64,000 nucleotides of DNA from Crocinitomicaceae bacterium (GTDB lineage: Bacteria; Bacteroidota; Bacteroidia; Flavobacteriales_D; Crocinitomicaceae): positions 124,001 to 188,000 of the forward strand of contig JAGOBK010000002.1 in NCBI GenBank assembly GCA_017983465.1, written 5' to 3'. Of the stretch, positions 54,690 through 62,252 are shown piece after piece. The position numbers and the translations under genes were made by a program. A model generated the notes under the pieces. That model was not told the origin of the DNA, did no database searches, and saw only the letters and a program-made list of their open reading frames with translations. Numbering within the stretch: the first letter of the stretch is position 1; the number at the start of each line of letters is the position of its first letter.

Positions 54690-55835
54690 TCAAAAGATGT
54701 TGATTTGTTTCGTTGTTTTCATTCCCTGGTTGTGCAGACAGAAGATGTAGGTGCCAGGTATTAGTGATTGAACATCGATTTCATTTTCCCCAGAATTTAA
54801 TGGAACACGAAGCACCAACTTGCCGGTCAAATCGAGTAGTTCGCCAACGGTATTTGGATCAAGGTCTTCATTCATTTGAATATGCAGAAAATCAGCAGTT
54901 GGATTCGGATAGACTTTCCACGAGACCAGATTTTGTTCTTCTATTTCGGAAGTATTAATTGAAGGATTGTATTGCCAAAAATCATTCAGGTTAATACCAT
55001 TTGTTCCGGTTCCAAAATATCCTCGGTTATGAATGGCGAATGCAACGGGGAATCTTCGATTCGTTCCCGGAAAGGCCAATTCCATTTGCCAAGTATTTGT
55101 TCCCGGATAGAATGACCACACTTGATCTGTCACGGTGCCTAATCCACCAACATAACCACAGGTCACGAATCCGCGTTGTAAAATGGAAAACCCAGAACTT
55201 CCGCCAGAACTTACACCCGGAAATTCTGCTCGTTGTGTCCAAGTGTTGTGAATTGGTTTGTACTCGAACAATTTGGTTCCCGCTTTTACATAACCACTAC
55301 CTTCGATGGTAAAAGAGCAGGTCCATGAACCAAATGTTACAGGAGGAGTTGCCTTCAAACTCCAACTATTTGTACTTGGGTCATATTCTGCCATTTGTTG
55401 TCCGACATAAACATAACCTTTGTTGTTTACTGAAAATCCTTGTGTATCTCCGGGATTAAAAAAGGGACAAGGCGCAATTGGATTCCAACTATTTTGAACC
55501 GGATCAAATTTGAAAAACTCCCCAGTCAATGCCGACCCTCCCCCCACACATGGTTGGTCATTCACAACAAAACTAGTTGCGCCATGATTGTTCACGGGAA
55601 AATTTGCTTTTTGGGACCATGTATCAGATGAAGGATCATATTCCCACCAATCTTTGTATGAAATATCCACTCCCGTTCCATTAACGTGTCCTAAACCAAG
55701 GTATCCTTTGTTTTCGGTGGCACATCCAACAGCTCGGTGACGTCCAACTCCGCCAAAAGAAGATTTTTGGATCCAATACTGCGCTTGACTTCCTATTGCA
55801 ATTACGCAAAAAACAAGTGTTAATAGCTGCCTCAT
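54690..55835 (-). CDS. Kelch-like T9SS-exported protein 3
   Basis: 381 aa. Signal peptide 1-18 (…IAIGSQAQ). Kelch-type repeats include AVGCATENKGYLGLGHVNG, TSFVVNDQPCVGGGSAL, GFSVNNKGYVYVGQQ and SGFSILQRGFVTCGYVGG, each with a W-x-x-x-A strand. The C-terminal VYPNPTADFLHIQMNEDLD to TTKQINIF is a type A T9SS sorting domain. It overlaps the upstream GEVED gene by 4 nt and is followed 1 nt later by kelch gene 2. Confidence 0.87.
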   Translation of the reverse strand: MRQLLTLVFCVIAIGSQAQYWIQKSSFGGVGRHRAVGCATENKGYLGLGHVNGTGVDISYKDWWEYDPSSDTWSQKANFPVNNHGATSFVVNDQPCVGGGSALTGEFFKFDPVQNSWNPIAPCPFFNPGDTQGFSVNNKGYVYVGQQMAEYDPSTNSWSLKATPPVTFGSWTCSFTIEGSGYVKAGTKLFEYKPIHNTWTQRAEFPGVSSGGSSGFSILQRGFVTCGYVGGLGTVTDQVWSFYPGTNTWQMELAFPGTNRRFPVAFAIHNRGYFGTGTNGINLNDFWQYNPSINTSEIEEQNLVSWKVYPNPTADFLHIQMNEDLDPNTVGELLDLTGKLVLRVPLNSGENEIDVQSLIPGTYIFCLHNQGMKTTKQINIF

Positions 55836-56965
55836 TTCACCAAAACAATTTGTTGTGAAACTTGACCATCAAATGATCTTAAAAAGTAACTTCCAGCTTG
55901 AAAATTACTTAAGTCAATCTGTAGTGACTCATCCGTATCGTATTTAGTTAATTCCGTTCCATTGACATGATATAGGGTAGCAATTCCAATGGATTGATTC
56001 AAGCGTACACTTGCATTCGTTGGATTTGGGAAAACACGTATACTAGCCAACTGTTCCTCTTCCAATCCAACATAATCTGCATTGAGTGTCAAGGTATAAT
56101 TCCCCATTTCACTTCCCCATCCTTCTACGATGATGTAAACAGATCCTAATCCAGCAGTTTCAAAAGTTAAAGCTGACTGACTACCACACTCCACAACGTC
56201 GTCATTAAAAGCGATGACGTTTCCATTCAAATCCACCACACTTAAAAAAGTATCGAAGGATGCTCCACACAAGGAAGCATGCACGGATTGAATCAGCGGG
56301 TTGGGAGTTAATTTATAGTAAATATCCGGTGATGGATAGACGTAATTATTGTTAGAATAGCAGAAAGAATTGTCTCGAGAATCCGTGTAAGGTAAGGCCG
56401 TAACGTTGATAGGTTCAGTGACATCATCGCCAATATAACCAGTACAATCAATTCCATTTCCAATGGTAATTCCAAAGTCCATGACTGACCCCCACGTATA
56501 CGTTCCGCAAGGATTCAAAGGCAAGGTTCCAGATTCACGTTGCATCACACGCATGCGCGACGTACCGTTTTGTGCATTTGCTGGAACAGTAAAGTTGAAC
56601 GTAGAAATCGCTACTGGAGGTGTCCCCATCCACGTTCCAATGGATTCATAAGCATCGAAGTTTCCATTTTGGTCGAAGTCGATCCAAGCCTCTCCTGCTC
56701 CAGCGTAGTTTCCACCACAAGTCCCAAATTTAACATTCAGCACATAGGATCCACCGGCGTTTAACGCAACCGATAACATGGTTAAATCCTGTACGCCTAT
56801 TACAGCAGGACAGCCAATAAAATTTATGTTTCCGGCAGCGCCAGCGATTTGTACGAGTTCCACATTGGAGTCAACAGTGCTTGTTGGACCAACATTCGAG
56901 GTGCAATATTGACCAAATGCTATGGAAAAGAAGCACAAGAAAACACCAAGTAAACCTTTAGTCAT
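55832..56965 (-). CDS. GEVED-domain T9SS-exported protein
   Basis: 377 aa. Signal peptide 1-18 (…IAFGQ). Residues about 20-165 carry a GEVED-like domain with AWIDFDQNGNFDAYES and NGTSRMRVMQRESG, a calcium-binding-like beta domain common on T9SS cargo. A second beta domain (about 175-300) includes YKLTPNPLIQSVHASLCG and VYIIVEGWGSEMGNYTLTL, resembling bacterial pre-peptidase C-terminal domains. The end (VFPNPTNASVRL … GQVSQQIVLVK) is a type A sorting domain. First gene of the five-gene export island; its promoter is not obvious. Confidence 0.85.
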   Translation of the reverse strand: MTKGLLGVFLCFFSIAFGQYCTSNVGPTSTVDSNVELVQIAGAAGNINFIGCPAVIGVQDLTMLSVALNAGGSYVLNVKFGTCGGNYAGAGEAWIDFDQNGNFDAYESIGTWMGTPPVAISTFNFTVPANAQNGTSRMRVMQRESGTLPLNPCGTYTWGSVMDFGITIGNGIDCTGYIGDDVTEPINVTALPYTDSRDNSFCYSNNNYVYPSPDIYYKLTPNPLIQSVHASLCGASFDTFLSVVDLNGNVIAFNDDVVECGSQSALTFETAGLGSVYIIVEGWGSEMGNYTLTLNADYVGLEEEQLASIRVFPNPTNASVRLNQSIGIATLYHVNGTELTKYDTDESLQIDLSNFQAGSYFLRSFDGQVSQQIVLVK

Positions 56966-57028
56966 ATAGTAGTAGATTTAATCGAATGTACTAAAAATCC
57001 ACGAGTTAACAAAAAGTTAATATGGAAA

Positions 57029-57592
57029 TTATCGACCGTTCCAAGCAGTCATGGTCATATCTAGACCAACAAAGGAGAAACTTTTGATAAATTCTGTGGC
57101 AGTTTGAATGCGCTCAGGTAGCGCTAATTGTTCGTCTTTGGACCATTCACCCAAAACATAATCCGCTTGTCGACCTTTGGAAAAGTCGTTTCCAACGCCA
57201 AATCTCAATCGCGTATAATCGACTGTCTTAAGAACGGCTTGAATATCTTTTAAACCGTTATGTCCACCATCACTTCCTTTCCCTTTCATTCGGAGTTTTC
57301 CGAAAGGCAATGCGATATCATCGGTAATGACCAGTAGATTTTTCTGATCTATTTTTTCTGCTTGAAGCCAATAATTCACTGCTTTCCCAGAAAGATTCAT
57401 GAACGTAATGGGCTTTATTAGAATGATGGTTCTGCCTTTGAACTTGGCTTCTGCACGAAAAGCGGCTTTGTCAAGTGTAAAGGTTGCACCTAACTCGCGT
57501 GCCATTTCGTCCACCACTTTGAAGCCGATATTGTGGCGTGTTTCTTCATACTCTTTCCCTGGATTTCCTAATCCGACAACTAAGTATTTCAT
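57029..57592 (-). CDS. pth: Peptidyl-tRNA hydrolase
   Basis: 187 aa, normal length. It releases peptides from peptidyl-tRNA dropped by ribosomes. Visible are VGLGNPGKEYEETRHNIGF with catalytic His20, PITFMNLSGKAVNYW, ITDDIALPFGKLRMKGKGSDGGHNGLKDI, and LRFGVGN. All key residues are present. It lies 3 nt after the barrel gene in the same direction, so it is carried in the same unit. The firm call is independent of that context. Confidence 0.97.
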   Translation of the reverse strand: MKYLVVGLGNPGKEYEETRHNIGFKVVDEMARELGATFTLDKAAFRAEAKFKGRTIILIKPITFMNLSGKAVNYWLQAEKIDQKNLLVITDDIALPFGKLRMKGKGSDGGHNGLKDIQAVLKTVDYTRLRFGVGNDFSKGRQADYVLGEWSKDEQLALPERIQTATEFIKSFSFVGLDMTMTAWNGR

Positions 57593-57595
57593 GAC

Positions 57596-58465
57596 CTACC
57601 AATTTGGACATCCGCCGCACTTGTCACCTTGATTCAGGTAGAACAACGCACCGATAACAATATTTCCTTCACTATAAACAAACACTTGTTTTGCATGAGA
57701 ATCGTAGTCATTTGGTCTCGTTTTCACGCGAACTTGATCGATGAAGCCACCAGTTAGGTTCGTTTGGATAAAAACGCGTCGAAAAAATTCAGCTCTTAGT
57801 CCTGCATGAGCTGAAATACCAAATCCAGATAAGGATACTGTTGCCACGTTTTTTTGTCCAGCGAATGTAAAGTCGTTAAAAGACAAGACCGGTCCTGCTC
57901 CGAAACCCCAAAGTGTCGTTAAGGCAAAACGAGCTTTATCGGATTGATATACTTTAAAAACATTGGATAAATCAGCATGGATGTAATTTATTCCATTTGT
58001 GTTTTCGTAATGAAAGGTATTTGAGTTCGTCACTACCGGTTCATTGTTATACGTTCCTGACCAATTCGTAACAGGGTCTATTCCTGGATTGATTTTTCCG
58101 CTTAATAAATAGGTTGGTCCAGCTTTCATCACATACTTCATGTGGTCGTAGCCTAAAGTAATCGCCCAATTTTTCTTGATGTTGTATCCAATTCGAAAGT
58201 TGAATTGCGGTACCGTGAAATCAGTTAAGCTCACATACGTTTTAATATCTTCAGATGGACGATCTTTTGCTTGAACACCTTTCAACGTAAAGTCATAACC
58301 TGGGCCAATGAAGCGCAAATTACTTTTGGAATAAGCACTTCTATTATATCCCCAATAAAAGAACATGGCCCCTTTAGCTGTTGAACGCTTATTGTTTTTG
58401 GAAGGTTGTTGGGCGATTGAACTGAATCCTAGAAGAAGGAAACAAATTAGAACGTATTTTTTCAT
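57596..58465 (-). CDS. Outer-membrane beta-barrel-like protein of unknown function
   Basis: 289 aa. Signal peptide 1-18 (…SSIAQ). The mature region alternates hydrophobic and polar residues in strands with aromatic girdles (GAMFFYWGYNRSAYSK, FNFRIGYNIKKNWAITLGYDHMKYV, HADLSNVFKVYQSDKARFAL) and ends with an unusual GDKCGGCPNW tail bearing two Cys, rather than the usual terminal Phe. A barrel is predicted by pattern only. It overlaps the lipoprotein gene upstream by 4 nt and precedes pth by 3 nt. Confidence 0.62.
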   Translation of the reverse strand: MKKYVLICFLLLGFSSIAQQPSKNNKRSTAKGAMFFYWGYNRSAYSKSNLRFIGPGYDFTLKGVQAKDRPSEDIKTYVSLTDFTVPQFNFRIGYNIKKNWAITLGYDHMKYVMKAGPTYLLSGKINPGIDPVTNWSGTYNNEPVVTNSNTFHYENTNGINYIHADLSNVFKVYQSDKARFALTTLWGFGAGPVLSFNDFTFAGQKNVATVSLSGFGISAHAGLRAEFFRRVFIQTNLTGGFIDQVRVKTRPNDYDSHAKQVFVYSEGNIVIGALFYLNQGDKCGGCPNW

Positions 58466-59160
58466 CGTGTTATCATTTTAATCCATTCTTCTTGACTTAA
58501 TACTTGTTCAAGACGATAATGGACTTTTTTATTGAGGCTGTGCCATTCCACGAGGCCAAATCCCTCAGAAAAATAACTGATTCGCTGGATACTTTTGGAA
58601 TTTTCTTTTCGGGTGAATGGGTTGAGAACGGTTAATCTCAAATCATCTGAAAAAACAAGCGTTTCTACCTCATCTTCAATAACTGAATGAGTGGTCTTTT
58701 TCTTATACTGTCTTTTCACTTCACTAAGTAACACGGTTGAATCCACCACGCCTCTAAACTTTGCTGCAAACCATGTTTTTTCCTTCAGATTCATCGGGAA
58801 AAGTTTGTCTTTGTACAGAAGTGTTTTTTCTTTTTCTTGGTTGACATCTACCACCATATAATCCTGTAAATTCAAAGAATCCACGTTGTAGTTATAGGCC
58901 TCTCGAATTCTTCCGTCGCTAGCGTAAACTTCAACAATTAAGTGTTCCCCTGCTTGATCTTTCAGTGCATAAATCCGGTGGAATTCCTCTTCAAGTCCAC
59001 CTGCAACATCTCGGTACAAGTAAATCTTTGGGATGGTATCAACGGGGTAAAAATACGCTGCATTTGGATTTTTTGAAACGAAGCCATTGGAATCATTACA
59101 TGAAGTGAAACCGATGATTAGGGATGAAAAAAGCAGTATAAAAACACCGAAGCGCATCAT
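58462..59160 (-). CDS. Lipoprotein of unknown function
   Basis: 232 aa. Signal peptide with lipobox GFTSC (Cys about 21). The mature part is beta-rich with KIYLYRDVAGGLEEEFHRIY, LIVEVYASDGRIREAYNYN, KTLLYKDKLFP and a C-terminal QVLSQEEWIKMITR helix. I do not recognise the family. The ATG shares one base with the stop codon of the pseudouridine synthase (TAATG), and the 3' end overlaps the barrel gene by 4 nt, so all are tightly coupled. Confidence 0.7.
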   Translation of the reverse strand: MMRFGVFILLFSSLIIGFTSCNDSNGFVSKNPNAAYFYPVDTIPKIYLYRDVAGGLEEEFHRIYALKDQAGEHLIVEVYASDGRIREAYNYNVDSLNLQDYMVVDVNQEKEKTLLYKDKLFPMNLKEKTWFAAKFRGVVDSTVLLSEVKRQYKKKTTHSVIEDEVETLVFSDDLRLTVLNPFTRKENSKSIQRISYFSEGFGLVEWHSLNKKVHYRLEQVLSQEEWIKMITR

Positions 59161-60098
59161 TATTTTGTCATTTTTAGGAAAGAAACTTCTTGTTCTGTTA
59201 AGTGTCTATAAAATCCGCGAGGGAGATCTTTCTTTGTTAATCCGGCAAATTGAACACGGTCTAATTTTACCACGACATAGCCCATCGCTTCAAAAAGACG
59301 GCGAACAATTCGGTTTTTACCGGAATGGATTTCCACGCCTACCTCGGTAGAATTTCCATTTTCAATGTACGAAACCTCATCTACGCGAGCTTTACCATCT
59401 TCCAAATCTACACCGCGCATCAATTTTTCCATATCCTCTTTGGTTACGGATTTATTCAATTCCACGTGATAAATCTTTTTTGCTTGATAGCGAGGATGTG
59501 TCAATTTCTTTGCCATATCGCCATCGTTGGTAAACAAGAGTAATCCGGTAGTTTCACGGTCTAGACGTCCAACAGGATAAATTCGTTCTCGACATGCTTT
59601 TTTCACCAAGGTCATCACTGTTTTTCTACCTCTTGGATCATCCATCGTTGTGATGAATCCCTTTGGTTTATTCAATAAGACATAACGTTTTGTTTCGGCG
59701 TTGATTGTTTCTCCGTCGTATTGGATCACATCTTCTGGAGCAATTTTATAGCCTAATTCTGTGACAATTTTACCGTTCACAGAAACGACACCTGTTTGAA
59801 TGAGGACATCAGCCTCTCTTCTTGAACAAATACCTGCGTTTGACAAATATTTATTTAATCGAACTTGATCTTCGTTAAAAGAAGGCAATGGATCGCCTTT
59901 TTTCACTTTGATTTTATAGTCAATGTATTTTCGTTTGTCACGATCTGTGACTGTTTTTTTATCCGTTGGACCCTTTTTATCCGTTGGTCCTTTTTTGTCT
60001 GTTGCTGGTCGTTTGGATGCAACGGGCTTTCTTCCAGCCGCAGCCGGACGTTTATCCGTTGATTGATTTCCTCTCGATGTTCCGCGTGTATTTCTCAT
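59160..60098 (-). CDS. RluB-family 23S rRNA pseudouridine synthase
   Basis: 312 aa. Residues 1-60 are a basic low-complexity extension with repeated DKKGPT units. The S4 RNA-binding domain is at about 78-125 (VRLNKYLSNAGICSRREADV), and the catalytic domain has LNKPKGFITTMDDPRGRKTV, GRLDRETTGLLLFTNDG with the catalytic Asp, and ENGNSTEVGVEIHSGKNRIVRR. This is the RsuA/RluB/RluE/RluF family; the S4 type and length fit RluB, which modifies U2605 in E. coli. A TATCTTTG box ends 8 nt before the ATG. Confidence 0.9.
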   Translation of the reverse strand: MRNTRGTSRGNQSTDKRPAAAGRKPVASKRPATDKKGPTDKKGPTDKKTVTDRDKRKYIDYKIKVKKGDPLPSFNEDQVRLNKYLSNAGICSRREADVLIQTGVVSVNGKIVTELGYKIAPEDVIQYDGETINAETKRYVLLNKPKGFITTMDDPRGRKTVMTLVKKACRERIYPVGRLDRETTGLLLFTNDGDMAKKLTHPRYQAKKIYHVELNKSVTKEDMEKLMRGVDLEDGKARVDEVSYIENGNSTEVGVEIHSGKNRIVRRLFEAMGYVVVKLDRVQFAGLTKKDLPRGFYRHLTEQEVSFLKMTK

Positions 60099-60106
60099 AA
60101 TTCAAG

Positions 60107-60114
60107 CAAAGATA
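60107..60114 (-). promoter_or_regulatory. Pseudouridine synthase -7 element TATCTTTG
   Basis: Minus strand TATCTTTG, 8 nt before the ATG at 60098. It lies in the 43-nt gap after the SCO gene. The -33 region is not clear. Confidence 0.45.
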
Positions 60115-60141
60115 GAGAAAAGTGTTCGGTATTCCTTTAAA

Positions 60142-60801
60142 TCACTCTTTTTGCAGGCGTTTGATATCAGAAATAAGCTGATTTACTTCCTTTTCTGAGG
60201 TTCCATCATAATAACCACGAATTCTCAACTGTTGATCCACCAGAACAAAGTTATTTGTGTGAATAAAATCACTTCCAGCATCTCCCAGGTTTTGAGCCTC
60301 CGCAGGTTTTAGTACAAAGAATGACTTTCGTGCTAACGCGTATAAGTCTGCTTTTTCACCAGTTAAAAAGTGCCATTTTCCCGAAGTAGCTTGATGACTT
60401 GTGGCATATTTTTTCATTTGCTCAACATCATCTGTATCCGGATCAACCGTAAAACTAAAAATCCGAACATCCTGATCTTTTTTGAATGCTGCATCTACGC
60501 GTTGCATTTGTCTGTTCATGATTGGACAAATACTTTTACATGTGGTGAAAAAATATTCCACAACAGCAATTTTCCCTTTCATGTCCGCCGTTGAAATTAC
60601 CTGAGAATTTTGATTTTGGAAGGAAAATGAACCGATGTGGTGACCAAAGCCTAAACGAAGCATTTCCGGATCAACCATTTCTTCGTTTACGTCAATCGGA
60701 TTAATGATAGGTAAATCCTTTTCTTTTTTCGAACTTGTGAAATAGTATGCAATTGGAATACAAACAAGTAACAATAAGCCTAAAAAGAATATCCGTTTCA
60801 T
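60142..60801 (-). CDS. SCO1/SenC family copper chaperone
   Basis: 219 aa. A single N-terminal membrane helix (about 4-22) anchors a periplasmic thioredoxin-fold domain with FFTTCKSICPIMN (Cys88 and Cys92) and the conserved His181 in DFIHTNNFVLVD. Cys-Cys-His is the Cu site used to deliver copper to the CuA centre of cytochrome c oxidase. No oxidase gene is in the window. It lies 10 nt after the NR-kinase gene; a TAACTTTG box ends 5 nt before its ATG, so it can be transcribed separately. Confidence 0.93.
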   Translation of the reverse strand: MKRIFFLGLLLLVCIPIAYYFTSSKKEKDLPIINPIDVNEEMVDPEMLRLGFGHHIGSFSFQNQNSQVISTADMKGKIAVVEYFFTTCKSICPIMNRQMQRVDAAFKKDQDVRIFSFTVDPDTDDVEQMKKYATSHQATSGKWHFLTGEKADLYALARKSFFVLKPAEAQNLGDAGSDFIHTNNFVLVDQQLRIRGYYDGTSEKEVNQLISDIKRLQKE

Positions 60802-60806
60802 ACCAA

Positions 60807-60814
60807 CAAAGTTA
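60807..60814 (-). promoter_or_regulatory. SCO gene -7 element TAACTTTG
   Basis: Minus strand TAACTTTG, 5 nt before the ATG, within a 16-base stretch identical to that preceding galE. It overlaps the last codons of the upstream NR-kinase gene. Confidence 0.45.
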
Positions 60815-61309
60815 CGATTTTTGCAGGTTCTCGAGTGTGACTTTGACTACATTTTCTCGATCTTTCAAAGAACCCTTCAGCACTGTAAATGGACGATTCA
60901 TTTTTTTTAATTCCGCCTCGTAAAGCTCAAATAATTCTTGACGATTGGAAGGATTTTCCCTCAAAGGGTCTGATTCCCATGGAATATCCGGAGCGCAGAG
61001 AAAGTAGTGATCAAAGATTTGCATTTCGCATGCCTCAAGAATCTTCATCGACACATGTTGATAGCGGTATTCAGACCATATTTTCATGACCGTCATTTCC
61101 GTGTCCGCAACGAAATGATCTCCTTTCGACTGCCAATCCGCAAGTTGACCATTAGTGATTTCATCTAGGTCATTCCTTTCGTAGTCGACTTTATCTTGCA
61201 GGTAATCCCGAGCAAATTCCGAACTTAAAGGGAGATTAAGCTGAAGCGCACACCATTGAGCCATCGTTGATTTACCGCAAGATTCTGGTCCAGTGAAAGC
61301 GATTTTCAT
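60812..61309 (-). CDS. NadR-like ribosylnicotinamide kinase (AAA family)
   Basis: 165 aa from ATG 61309, which overlaps the pnuC stop (ATGA); an in-frame TTG- or ATG-type start at 61333 inside pnuC is less likely. Walker A FTGPESCGKST (6-15), SEFARDYLQDKVDY and FVADTEMTVMKIW fit the kinase domain of NadR, which phosphorylates nicotinamide riboside to NMN. The NMN adenylyltransferase half of NadR is absent, so it is the kinase domain alone. Coupling to pnuC supports NAD-precursor salvage. A small AAA NTPase of other function is the alternative. Confidence 0.82.
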   Translation of the reverse strand: MKIAFTGPESCGKSTMAQWCALQLNLPLSSEFARDYLQDKVDYERNDLDEITNGQLADWQSKGDHFVADTEMTVMKIWSEYRYQHVSMKILEACEMQIFDHYFLCAPDIPWESDPLRENPSNRQELFELYEAELKKMNRPFTVLKGSLKDRENVVKVTLENLQKS

Positions 61310-61878
61310 GGTGCAAGAGGTTTTTTGTACCATTCACGTAATCCATAAACTCCAAGTAGGAAATAAGCGGCATAGAGGATGGTAGTAGCATACAGTTCTG
61401 CATTCCAATATAAAACGATACAAGCCAAGTTAATAACTAACCAATAAATCCAATTTGATTTTTCCTTGAGCGTACTAAGAATTGTTGCAAATAAGGAGAA
61501 TAAGGCAATGAACATATCCCATATGACGGTTTCATTTTGAGTCATTTCCCGGAACGTGCATAATGTGAACCAAGAAATACCTATTCCGATTAAAAGGATG
61601 GTAGGTATCATCATCAAGTGCCTGCTTAGTTTCCAAGATACCAAGGTAATCTCATCTTCTTTATTCCAGGACCAAAAGGCGAAAACACTTAATAGGACAT
61701 ACGCTACCGAAAGAATCGACTGCGCCGGTAAATTGGAACGATAAAAAACAAACACATAAATGAAGGAACTTATTCCACCGGATAACCAGGCCCATTTGTT
61801 CTTTTTTGCCACTAGAAAAAGGTATCCAGCACCAGTTGTAGCCGCTGTCCACTCTATAAGCAGGTCGATAGTTGCCAT
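61306..61878 (-). CDS. pnuC: PnuC nicotinamide riboside transporter
   Basis: 190 aa with about seven membrane helices. The family patterns are AATTGAGYLFLVAKKNKWAW with GGISSFIYVFVFY near the N-terminus, VAYVLLSVFAFWSWN, NWIYWLVINLACIVLYW, and LYATTILYAAYFLLGVYGLREW at the end. PnuC lets nicotinamide riboside diffuse in, and the kinase encoded next traps it as NMN. The 4-nt overlap confirms the pairing. The gene starts directly after the stop of the YxNQA-motif gene, so the three may be one operon. Confidence 0.92.
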   Translation of the reverse strand: MATIDLLIEWTAATTGAGYLFLVAKKNKWAWLSGGISSFIYVFVFYRSNLPAQSILSVAYVLLSVFAFWSWNKEDEITLVSWKLSRHLMMIPTILLIGIGISWFTLCTFREMTQNETVIWDMFIALFSLFATILSTLKEKSNWIYWLVINLACIVLYWNAELYATTILYAAYFLLGVYGLREWYKKPLAP

Positions 61879-62214
61879 TTAGTATAGAAGTTGCTTTTTA
61901 GCAGCATTTCTCCATCCGGCTTGATTCTCATAATCCACAAAGAATATTTTTAGGTCCGCTTGATTTTCATAAGGAACAAAAAAGATGGATTTTTTTGCTT
62001 GATTTTCATATTGTGTAAAAAACCATTTGCCATTATTTTCACCGGCCTGATTTTCGTATTTAACTTTGTACACTTTAAGATCTGCTTGGTTTTCGTATTT
62101 CACGACGTACACTTTTACATCCGCTTGGTTGGCGTAGTTAACAGAGAACACTTTTTGGGAGAATGTATGTTGAAACAACAGAATAAAAAAGGAGGTGAAA
62201 AAGATTTTTTTCAT
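61879..62214 (-). CDS. Small secreted six-fold YxNQA-motif protein
   Basis: 111 aa. Signal peptide 1-20 (…HTFSQ). The mature 91 residues contain six Tyr-x-Asn-Gln-Ala motifs at 27, 40, 53, 69, 82 and 95, spaced 13, 13, 16, 13, 13, each followed by a beta strand (VKVYVVK, LKVYKVK, KWFFTQ, SIFFVP, LKIFFVD). This symmetrical spacing is striking. I recall a Bacteroidota family (DUF6150, named for a 7(1) septoil-knot fold) with this look; that link is from memory. A TATTTTTG box ends 11 nt before the ATG. It ends exactly where pnuC begins. Confidence 0.75.
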   Translation of the reverse strand: MKKIFFTSFFILLFQHTFSQKVFSVNYANQADVKVYVVKYENQADLKVYKVKYENQAGENNGKWFFTQYENQAKKSIFFVPYENQADLKIFFVDYENQAGWRNAAKKQLLY

Positions 62215-62225
62215 GGCGTTTTTTT

Positions 62226-62233
62226 CAAAAATA
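62226..62233 (-). promoter_or_regulatory. Putative -7 element TATTTTTG
   Basis: Minus strand TATTTTTG, 11 nt before the ATG at 62214, in the 38-nt gap after the PorZ-like gene. A -33 element is not clear. Confidence 0.4.
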
Positions 62234-62252
62234 AGGATGTTTTGGAATAACT

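Noticed and set aside
61310-61333. Longer start for the NR-kinase gene
   Set aside because: The ATG at 61309 overlaps the pnuC stop as ATGA and gives the usual MKIAFTGPES start; the longer form lies inside pnuC.
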